From Clostridium putrefaciens (GTDB lineage: Bacteria; Bacillota; Clostridia; Clostridiales; Clostridiaceae), in the NCBI RefSeq assembly GCF_900461105.1, contig NZ_UFWZ01000001.1:2445001-2509000 (forward strand): a stretch of 64,000 bases of DNA. The letters run 5' to 3'. Numbering within the stretch: position 1 is the first letter of the stretch; each line of letters starts with the position of its first letter. The notes below the pieces were generated by a model. The model was not told where the DNA came from. It did no database searches and saw only the letters and a program-made list of their open reading frames with translations. This document shows positions 57,659-64,000 of this stretch, in pieces. A program made the translations under genes and the position numbers.

Positions 57659-57708
57659 GTTTTCACATTAAAACATTCATCGCTTTATTATGTTATGTTA
57701 TATAAAAA

Positions 57709-57748
57709 TAAAAGGTTACTGTAAATTCGCATTTTCAAGTAACCTTTA
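57709..57748 (-). terminator. terminator of the radical SAM gene
   Basis: Ten-pair stem AAAGGTTACT/AGTAACCTTT (57711-57720 with 57738-57747) followed on the minus strand by TATTTTTAT. Confidence 0.82.
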
Positions 57749-57757
57749 GACATTTTT

Positions 57758-58642
57758 TTATTTATTTTCATTAAATCTTTTTCTATATCCACATTTTCTA
57801 CATAATTCTTCTACTACTTCTCTATTTGCAAATCCCTGTGCAATAGACATCGCTCTTTTCCCTTCTATAATTTCTGAAAACTTCGTGTCATGTATATTGC
57901 CGAGATCAATTACCCCCTCACCATCAAGGCAACAAGGAATTACAGTACCATCTACTAATATTCCTACTTGATTTTTAAGCCCATAACAAAAACCCCTATG
58001 AGTCTTATCTTCTTCTGCATTTAAACTTGGCCACTCAAATTCGTAATCTTGATTTAAAAATACTCCCTCTGCTATTTTAATACCTCTTGAAATATTTATT
58101 TCTTCTTGAATTTTATAGGATAAATTAAATCTTCTTTCTAATATAGATAGTATTTCTCTGTTCCTTTGCCTTTTTATATTTGTAGCATTGTCCTCACCAA
58201 GATTCCAAAGCCTTAGAGAAATTAGGGTGTTACCTATTTTTCTAATTTCCTTTATAAAAGATATTATATCATCTATATACTTATTTTTATTGTTTTCTAT
58301 ATGGTTTCCATCAAAGCTATGAAGTGAAATATTAATTTGTCTTAAAGATGGTTTTCCTATTAGTTTATCTTGCACATTTTTAATTAAGGTTCCATTAGTC
58401 GTTATATTTGCCTTAAATCCTTTTTCATCACATAAATCTAATAGTTTATCTATATCCTTATGTAATAAGGGCTCTCCCTTCACATGGAAATATACATACT
58501 CACCATAAGGCTTTACCTCATCTAATATGTGACTAAATTTATTAATATCGATGAATTCAGCCTTCCTTTTAGTTTGAGGACAAAAGTCACAGGCAAGATT
58601 GCAGGCATTAGTTATTTCTATATAAATCTTTTTAAATTTCAT
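57758..58642 (-). CDS. radical SAM/SPASM domain protein
   Basis: A 294-residue radical SAM protein. The AdoMet cluster motif is CNLACDFC (residues 14-21). The C-terminal SPASM region has CYGLKNQVGILVDGTVIPCC near 228-247 and CRKCGYR near 282-288, for an auxiliary [4Fe-4S] cluster. Such proteins modify peptides or are anaerobic maturases; no precursor peptide or sulfatase adjoins it, so the substrate is unknown. ATG start; weak ribosome site. Confidence 0.9.
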   Translation of the reverse strand: MKFKKIYIEITNACNLACDFCPQTKRKAEFIDINKFSHILDEVKPYGEYVYFHVKGEPLLHKDIDKLLDLCDEKGFKANITTNGTLIKNVQDKLIGKPSLRQINISLHSFDGNHIENNKNKYIDDIISFIKEIRKIGNTLISLRLWNLGEDNATNIKRQRNREILSILERRFNLSYKIQEEINISRGIKIAEGVFLNQDYEFEWPSLNAEEDKTHRGFCYGLKNQVGILVDGTVIPCCLDGEGVIDLGNIHDTKFSEIIEGKRAMSIAQGFANREVVEELCRKCGYRKRFNENK

Positions 58643-58888
58643 AATGTATCACGCTCCAACTTCAGTATAATATTGTAATTCCTAGCAACTGCTTTGTTTA
58701 TTGTATATTAATGATTTATTAATATATTGGTAATTATAAGTTTTATAAAACAATTTATTAATATGTATTTTATCATATATTTTTAAAAATTCCTTTGAAA
58801 GCTTTTATTTTAAATTAGCTATTACCATTATAATCATATTTAAATTAATAAATACAGATATGCATCTTATTAATCTTTATAATTTTAT

Positions 58889-58940
58889 AGTGTTTTAGTG
58901 TTTTAGCGTTTTAGTATTTTAGTATTTTAGTATTTTAGTC
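58889..58940. repeat. 8-base tandem repeat array
   Basis: Six and a half units of AGTRTTTT (AGTGTTTT twice, AGCGTTTT, AGTATTTT three times, AGTC) in the gap between the radical SAM gene and the manC terminator. The rest of 58643-58970 shows nothing else. Confidence 0.92.
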
Positions 58941-58969
58941 AAATTATAATTTGTAGAACTTAATAAAAA

Positions 58970-59003
58970 TAGATAGACCTCTAATTAATAAAAGTCTATC
59001 TTA
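58970..59003 (-). terminator. terminator of the mannose-1-P guanylyltransferase gene
   Basis: Seven-pair stem GATAGAC/GTCTATC (58972-58978 with 58994-59000) followed on the minus strand by TATTTTTATT. Confidence 0.75.
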
Positions 59004-59023
59004 ATATCTAAATATATATAAAC

Positions 59024-60091
59024 TTATATATATTTATTAAATTCTATGCTTTGTTTAATTCCATTTAGCAATTGTTTCATCTCTTGATCTTTACATTTAT
59101 CCATTACTAATATTACATCACCTGAATCTACTATAACTAAATCCTTTATTCCAAAGCCTATAATAAGCTTATCTTTACTAAATATTGAGCAATTTTCACT
59201 CTCGTCTAAAAAAACATTTTCAGAAACATTATTCCCCTCATGAACTTTAAGAAACCTACTAAAAGCTTTAAAACTTCCAATATCATCCCAAATAAATTCA
59301 CATCTTATAACAAAGGCCTTCCTAGTTTTTTGCATAATACCAAAATCTACAGATATCCCATCCATTAGATCATACTGTTCTTTTATAACATCTTTCTCTT
59401 CATCTTCATCTACTGCTTGATATATTTGCATAAGACTTTTATACATCTTAGGAAGATATTTTTCCATTTCTCTTAAAAACACATCTGCCCGCCATACAAA
59501 TATCCCACTATTCCAAAGATAAGTTCCTTTCATTAAAAAGTCCTTAGAAACTTCTATATTAGGTTTTTCAGTAAATCTTTCCACTCTATACGTGGCTATA
59601 CTGCCAGGTACTCTCTGTCCCATCTCAATATATCCATAACCGGTTTCAGGTGTTGTTGGATTTACACCTATGGTAACTAACCCTCTTCGTCTTTCTGCTA
59701 TTTCTATTGCTTGATTTAAAGTTTCTTGAAATTCCTTCTCTCCCTTTATATAGTGATCCGACGGAAGAACCACCATTACAGCATCCTTATCCTTTTTTAA
59801 TAATTTAACTGCAGAAAGACCTATACAAGTAGCAGTCTCCTTATTCGATGGTTCTACAAATATATTTTCTTCATTAATTTCAATTAATTCTTCTTTTATC
59901 TTATCTTTATAACTTTCATTAGTTACTATATAAATATTTTCTTTATCTATAATTGGTTTAATCCTATCTACAGTATTTCTTAAAAAACTTTTATTATCTA
60001 CACTTCTTAAAAATTGTTTAGGATTCTCTGATCTTGATAGAGGATAAAGCCTCGTTCCTTTTCCTCCTGCTAATATTAATGCGTAAAGCAC
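59024..60091 (-). CDS. manC: mannose-1-phosphate guanylyltransferase
   Basis: A 355-residue nucleotidyltransferase making GDP-mannose for glycans. Signature ILAGGKGTRLYPLSR near 6-20, LPSDHYI near 106, ERFTEKP near 173, YLWNSGIFVWRADVF near 190 and CEFIWDDIGSFKAF near 270. The C-terminal isomerase domain of bifunctional ManC enzymes is absent. GTG at 60091 fits GGAG nine bases upstream; the TTG at 60106 overlaps that site. No other polysaccharide genes adjoin it. Confidence 0.9.
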   Translation of the reverse strand: MLYALILAGGKGTRLYPLSRSENPKQFLRSVDNKSFLRNTVDRIKPIIDKENIYIVTNESYKDKIKEELIEINEENIFVEPSNKETATCIGLSAVKLLKKDKDAVMVVLPSDHYIKGEKEFQETLNQAIEIAERRRGLVTIGVNPTTPETGYGYIEMGQRVPGSIATYRVERFTEKPNIEVSKDFLMKGTYLWNSGIFVWRADVFLREMEKYLPKMYKSLMQIYQAVDEDEEKDVIKEQYDLMDGISVDFGIMQKTRKAFVIRCEFIWDDIGSFKAFSRFLKVHEGNNVSENVFLDESENCSIFSKDKLIIGFGIKDLVIVDSGDVILVMDKCKDQEMKQLLNGIKQSIEFNKYI

Positions 60092-60242
60092 CTTTTCACA
60101 CTCCAAGTATTGTTATGTTTTATAATATGTATGTAAGTGGTTATTTGTGAAGACAGCTTATGAAATTTCTTTGTTTTATTAAATCTAATAGTAAAAGTGA
60201 ATTATTATATAAAAGAAAGGTTTTATTTATTAATAATTAAAG

Positions 60243-60271
60243 TTGACAAAATAATCTTATAATGATATATT
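60243..60271 (+). promoter_or_regulatory. glutathione peroxidase promoter
   Basis: TTGACA (60243-60248), 17-base spacer, TATATT (60266-60271). The spacer contains one PerR-like half-site TTATAAT. Confidence 0.8.
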
Positions 60272-60338
60272 TAATTCATAAGATTTAATTGAGCAAAATA
60301 TTCTTTTAGCAAGTAATAATAAATGAGGAGATGTTAAT

Positions 60339-60884
60339 ATGTCCATTTATGATTTTAATGTAAAAGATATCGATGGAAATGAAGTAAATTTAAATGATTA
60401 TAAAGGTAAAGTACTATTAATAGTTAATACTGCAAGTAAATGTGGATTTACACCTCAGTATAAAGACCTCCAAAAACTATATAATAAGTATAATGAAAAA
60501 GGTCTTGAAATATTAGGATTCCCTTGTAACCAGTTTGCTATGCAAGAACCTGGTGATAATAAAGACGTTAAGACTTTTTGTGAGTTAAACTATGGTGTAA
60601 CATTCCCTATGTTTGAAAAAATAGATGTAAGGGGAAAGGATGCACATCCTTTATTTAAGTATTTAACTTCTAATACTTTATTTAAAGGTTTTGATTTAGA
60701 AAATCCAAGTGGCAAAATGATTCATAGTTTTATAAGTGAAAAGTTTCCTGAATTCCTTATAGATGACTCAATAAAGTGGAATTTCACTAAGTTTTTAATA
60801 GATAGAGACGGAAACATAGTAGGAAGATTTGAATCCCCAGTAGAACCAATGGATATGCAAAAGGATATAGAAAAGTTACTATAA
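60339..60884 (+). CDS. glutathione peroxidase family protein
   Basis: A 181-residue thiol peroxidase. The peroxidatic Cys35 is in NTASKCGFT; Gln in FPCNQF near 64-68 and Trp in KWNFTKFLID near 150 complete the catalytic set, with the resolving-type Cys in GFPCNQF. The Cys (not selenocysteine) form usually depends on thioredoxin. It removes peroxides in the cytoplasm. ATG with GAGGAG. Separate transcript. Confidence 0.94.
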   Translation: MSIYDFNVKDIDGNEVNLNDYKGKVLLIVNTASKCGFTPQYKDLQKLYNKYNEKGLEILGFPCNQFAMQEPGDNKDVKTFCELNYGVTFPMFEKIDVRGKDAHPLFKYLTSNTLFKGFDLENPSGKMIHSFISEKFPEFLIDDSIKWNFTKFLIDRDGNIVGRFESPVEPMDMQKDIEKLL

Positions 60885-60933
60885 TCTACTTAAATATTCC
60901 CCCAGAATAATTTAATTAATAAACTTAGTAACT

Positions 60934-60978
60934 AAAAAAGAAAGGTTTAGAGATGATTTTCTCTAAACCTTTCTTTCT
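60934..60978 (+). terminator. terminator of the glutathione peroxidase gene
   Basis: Stem AAAGAAAGGTTTAGAG/CTCTAAACCTTTCTTT (60937-60952 with 60961-60976) followed by CTTTC. Beyond it, 61063-61116 holds a 17-pair AT stem-loop (AAATACTTTAATATATA arms); the rest of 60979-61211 shows nothing. Confidence 0.85.
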
Positions 60979-61211
60979 TTCTAGTAAGTTAAATACAAAT
61001 TAACTTTCATAAGTTGTCATATTATGTTTCTTATTGTTTCTCCTTTGGGAAGCTCCCTATTTAAATACTTTAATATATAATTCATGTATAAGTACCTTTT
61101 ATATATTAAAGTATTTATTATTTAAAATTTTACTTGATACTTAACTATATAAATATTTATAATGTAATCATAAGTATTATCTAAACTTAAGATTAGAAAG
61201 GATTTGGTGTC

Positions 61212-61415
61212 TTGATAAAAGTTTGTGCCTTTAGCAGATATTTTGAAGATATATCTTCTGCTTTAGAAAAAGAAAATATGGACTTCACCTCAAAAGAATG
61301 CCTACTAAGATGCGACCTTTGCAGAACTGTCCCCTTTGTAATGGTGTATCATGAATTCATTATAGGTGAAACTATTGATAATTTAATTGTTAATATAAAA
61401 GAAAGACTTCTTTAA
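61212..61415 (+). CDS. DUF1450-like small Cys protein
   Basis: A 67-residue protein. CLLRCDLC at about 30-37 followed by VPFVMVYHEFIIGETIDNLIVNI resembles DUF1450 (YuzB type), which have CLGxCxxC then PFxxVNGExVxG and a thioredoxin-like fold. Role of that family unknown; a metal or redox site is likely from the cysteines. TTG start with AAAGGAT about nine bases upstream. Confidence 0.65.
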   Translation: MIKVCAFSRYFEDISSALEKENMDFTSKECLLRCDLCRTVPFVMVYHEFIIGETIDNLIVNIKERLL

Positions 61416-61483
61416 ATTTAGAACTTATTTATGTTGTATTTTATATCTAATATATAACCCTGTATATTATACAATTCAAATAA

Positions 61484-61732
61484 CTATCCATTTGTTCGCA
61501 TATTTTTTAATACCGGTAACAATTTCACTTTAATTTTTAAAGGTGCAATATCTTCTACAATTTCAAAGATAACTTCTTCTGTAATAAGCTCTATCTTATG
61601 ATCATTAATCCAGTTACTAACTAACCTTATTATTTTATTTTTGAATAGTAAGGGTGTCTGGCTTAACACTAATTCATACATCTTTTTGCTATTACCATTC
61701 CACTTAATTTCTTTCATAACATCTTCTTTCAT
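61484..61732 (-). CDS. small protein resembling the PCP_red domain
   Basis: An 82-residue helical protein. The pattern 'W....KKMYELV...P.LFKNKIIRLVSNWINDHKIELITEEVIFEIV' resembles the small helical PCP_red domain found at the end of protochlorophyllide reductase subunits and as stand-alone proteins in anaerobes. Function unknown. ATG at 61732 has GGAGG five bases upstream, better than the upstream GTG. Confidence 0.6.
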   Translation of the reverse strand: MKEDVMKEIKWNGNSKKMYELVLSQTPLLFKNKIIRLVSNWINDHKIELITEEVIFEIVEDIAPLKIKVKLLPVLKNMRTNG

Positions 61733-62008
61733 TGTATCCTCCAACACTTTCACTTAATATAACCCTTAACATCCCCTTATTTTAACCCCTTTTTATTGCT
61801 TGAATCCTATTTTAAATTATTCTCTTCTTTTATTTTTATGATGCTCTATATCTTTTAATGCATTTAAGTTTTAATTTATTAACTTTATGATTATCTCATA
61901 AAAAGTCTTGTAACTACCTCTATATTAAAGTATATGATTTTAAGTCATCTGTAAGATATGAACTTTAATAAATTCATATCTTTTGCTTTACCATAACCAA
62001 ACATAAAT

Positions 62009-62056
62009 AAAAAGGATAGTATTTCGTATAGAACAACACGAAATACTATCCTTTCT
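62009..62056 (-). terminator. terminator downstream of the aldehyde dehydrogenase gene
   Basis: Perfect 16-pair stem AAAGGATAGTATTTCG/CGAAATACTATCCTTT (62011-62026 with 62039-62054) followed on the minus strand by TTTATTTATG. It lies 170 bases after the stop. Otherwise 61733-62223 holds no gene I can support. Confidence 0.82.
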
Positions 62057-62223
62057 ATTTTATGATTATCACACAAAGGGCCTGTAATTACTTCCAGGTG
62101 TAGCAACTCATTAGATGATAATATTAAAATTACAACTCGGTAAAAATAACAACATCTTACAAGAATATCACTCAACAAGCTATATTACTTAGAATCTACT
62201 TCGTTAATATTTCTTATACTATA

Positions 62224-63600
62224 TTATCTTTTCATTATTTTCTTTAATAGATTAAACTTGTCTTTGTATGGTGCATATCTAAAATTAATATCCAATGTTC
62301 CTCTTTTTATAACTGATTTATAGTGAGATAAAGTTTCAAAGCTTGATTCTCCATGATATCCGCCCATGCCACTTTCACCTACCCCACCAAAAGGTATATA
62401 ATGTGATGCCACTTGTATTACAGTATCATTTATACATGCTCCTCCTGATGTAGTATTCCTAAGTATAATTTCCTGTGATTCCTTACTCTTTGAAAAATAA
62501 TAAAGCGCAAGAGGCTTTGGTCTACTATTTATTAAATTAATTGCCTCATTTAAGTTTTCAAATTCTATAATAGGAAATATAGGTCCGAATATTTCCTCAT
62601 TCATTATCTCATCTTCCAAGGTAATGTTGTCTATTATGGTAGGCTCAAAATATAATTCTTCTCTTATATTATTACCTCCTAAAATTACATTTCCTTTTTG
62701 TAAATATGATTTTAACCTATCAAACTGCTTCACATTGATGATTCTAGGATAATCAGGGCTTTCTTTAGGGTGTTCACCATAAAATTGTTTTATATATTTT
62801 TTAATAGCATCTATAAGTTTTAATTTTACTAAGCTATTTACAAGTAAATAATCAGGTGCTACACACGTTTGTCCAGCATTTAAAAATTTACCCCAAACTA
62901 TCCTCTTAGCTGAAAGTTCTACATCTGCATCTTTATCAACTATGCATGGACTTTTCCCACCAAGCTCTAAAGTAATTGGTGTAAGATTTTTCGCTGCAGC
63001 TTCCATAACTATTCTTCCAGTACCTACACTCCCTGTAAAGAATATGTAATCAAATTTTTGTTCTAATATTTCCTTAATAGCTTCTCTTCCACCATCTTCA
63101 TAAATTATGTCTACCTGTTCTATAGAAAAACATTCTTTAATTATCTTTTTTAATACTATATTTGTATTAGGTGAATATTTAGATGGCTTTATAACAACAC
63201 TATTCCCTGCTGATATGGCACCTACTAAAGGTGACATTGTAAGTTGGAAAGGATAGTTCCAAGGCGACATTATAAGAATTACGCCATGAGGATTTGGATA
63301 TATATAACTTTTTGCTGGAAAATGAACTAAGGGCGTTAATTTCTTTTTTGGTCTTGACCATTTTTCTACATTTTTTATAGCTAAATTTATTTCTCCTAGT
63401 ACTAGTCCTATTTCTGTAGCATATGATTCAAATTTTGATTTTCTAAGATCCTTCCATAATCCATTTAGTATGTCATCTTCATTAGAAATTATTGAAGCCT
63501 TAAGCTTTTTCAACAAATTAATTCTCTCTCCTATTGGAAGAGTATTTCCACTTAAAAAATGGTTTCTTTGTAAGTCTATTAACTTATTTACTTTAATCAT
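62224..63600 (-). CDS. class 3 aldehyde dehydrogenase
   Basis: A 458-residue NAD(P)-dependent aldehyde dehydrogenase of the ALDH3/YwdH group, oxidising long-chain or aromatic aldehydes. Signatures: MSPWNYPFQL near 108, FFTGSVGTGR near 188, TLELGGKSPCIV near 212 with the general-base Glu, and catalytic Cys in NAGQTCVAPDY near 248. ATG at 63600 has AAAGGAG; the TTG/ATG upstream reading has none. Confidence 0.93.
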   Translation of the reverse strand: MIKVNKLIDLQRNHFLSGNTLPIGERINLLKKLKASIISNEDDILNGLWKDLRKSKFESYATEIGLVLGEINLAIKNVEKWSRPKKKLTPLVHFPAKSYIYPNPHGVILIMSPWNYPFQLTMSPLVGAISAGNSVVIKPSKYSPNTNIVLKKIIKECFSIEQVDIIYEDGGREAIKEILEQKFDYIFFTGSVGTGRIVMEAAAKNLTPITLELGGKSPCIVDKDADVELSAKRIVWGKFLNAGQTCVAPDYLLVNSLVKLKLIDAIKKYIKQFYGEHPKESPDYPRIINVKQFDRLKSYLQKGNVILGGNNIREELYFEPTIIDNITLEDEIMNEEIFGPIFPIIEFENLNEAINLINSRPKPLALYYFSKSKESQEIILRNTTSGGACINDTVIQVASHYIPFGGVGESGMGGYHGESSFETLSHYKSVIKRGTLDINFRYAPYKDKFNLLKKIMKR

Positions 63601-63671
63601 AATAATTACTCCTTTAAACCTTTGCAAATTTTCCAATTATATATTAATATTACTTCTAGAGGTGTTTATTT

Positions 63672-64000
63672 ATGGATTGTAAATTTATGCTAGTTGAAAA
63701 CAAATATAAATTCGTTTATACTCAAAAAATAATAATGTTAGAAGATAATTTTGTTAATAAGATTAAAGATGATATTTATTTATTTATCAAAGAATTATCT
63801 CTATATGGGATAGTTCTAAAAGACCTTTGTAAAAGTTGTCCACCTTACGATGTAAAAAACCAACTTTTAAATATCAGTTTTTCCCTAGTAGAAAATCCAA
63901 ATATAACAAACTTAATTAAAAAAGATAGATCTCTTCCAATAAAAAGGTTATCAATATTAACTGATAAATCTCCACGTTTTATATCAAAGTGGGAAAATTA
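63672..64000 (+). CDS. SigI C-terminal-like protein, cut by window edge
   Basis: Open from ATG at 63672 (GAGGTG nine bases upstream) to the window end, at least 109 residues. Residues about 35-109 (FIKELSLYGIVLKDLCKSCP, then RSLPIKRLSIL and SPRFISKWEN) follow the pattern of the C-terminal domain of sigma-I factors (LxxFGIxFxDLxxxSPKH, then LPLKxL and a helix-turn-helix). The N-terminal sigma-70 region 2 that SigI has is missing, so this is either a stand-alone DNA-binding domain or a truncated gene. Confidence 0.62.
   Translation, partial: MDCKFMLVENKYKFVYTQKIIMLEDNFVNKIKDDIYLFIKELSLYGIVLKDLCKSCPPYDVKNQLLNISFSLVENPNITNLIKKDRSLPIKRLSILTDKSPRFISKWEN

Noticed and set aside
58889-58940. CRISPR-like array
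   Set aside because: The units are 8 bases, contiguous and without spacers.
60255-60275. PerR box at the glutathione peroxidase promoter
   Set aside because: Only one half-site (TTATAAT) matches; the other half has about two of seven bases.
61945-62178. 77-codon minus-strand frame
   Set aside because: It runs through a strong terminator hairpin, lacks a ribosome site and has no recognisable protein pattern.

Overview
The window is low-GC DNA (roughly 28% by eye) from an anaerobic, butyrate-forming Firmicute, almost certainly Clostridium sensu stricto. Evidence: a complete crt-bcd-etfB-etfA-hbd operon with rex beside it, NfnAB, a group B [FeFe] hydrogenase, strong AGGAGG-type ribosome sites with frequent TTG and GTG starts, CIRCE-controlled groESL, and a NAD+-dependent DNA ligase with the unusual active-site residues I associate with the C. 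botulinum/C. sporogenes branch (the species guess is inference). No prophage, CRISPR array or intact insertion sequence was seen.

Layout. 1-2074: 22 tRNA genes on the minus strand (the first cut by the window edge), partly built by tandem duplication, with a consensus promoter at the head. 2243-4184: rph-rdgB-yfcE operon. 4404-8849: lineage-specific genes and a lone peptide-binding lipoprotein. 8878-13149: pcrA-ligA. 13437-13550: promoter plus terminator that look like a free-standing small RNA gene. 13719-19654: pseudouridine synthase, a lytic transglycosylase beside a seven-repeat triple-tyrosine protein, a DUF188 protein and pgi. 20160-25811: oppABCDF. 26636-27275: XRE regulator and membrane protein pair. 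27458-30857: guaB-guaA under a guanine riboswitch. 30975-31364: a solitary type IV pilin-like protein. 31677-33759: groES-groEL with CIRCE.

34656-50132 is a redox island: group B hydrogenase, 8-oxoguanine glycosylase, NfnAB, an iron alcohol dehydrogenase with a textbook sigma-54 promoter and three enhancer palindromes next to its likely sigma-54 activator, the butyryl-CoA operon with a Rex operator over its -35, and rex itself. Together these genes move electrons between NADH, NADPH, ferredoxin, H2, alcohol and butyryl-CoA.

50767-64000: a NarL-type two-component system with a membrane partner, a GC-rich structured element of unknown nature (53136-53265), glycerophosphodiesterase, ferritin, a CadC/CadA metal-efflux operon with promoter and operator, a radical SAM/SPASM protein, a mannose-1-phosphate guanylyltransferase, glutathione peroxidase, small orphan proteins, a class 3 aldehyde dehydrogenase, and the start of a gene resembling the C-terminal domain of SigI. 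The best candidates for something undescribed are the 53136-53265 element, the small RNA candidate at 13437-13515, and the sigma-54/Rex-like control region at 41430-41655.
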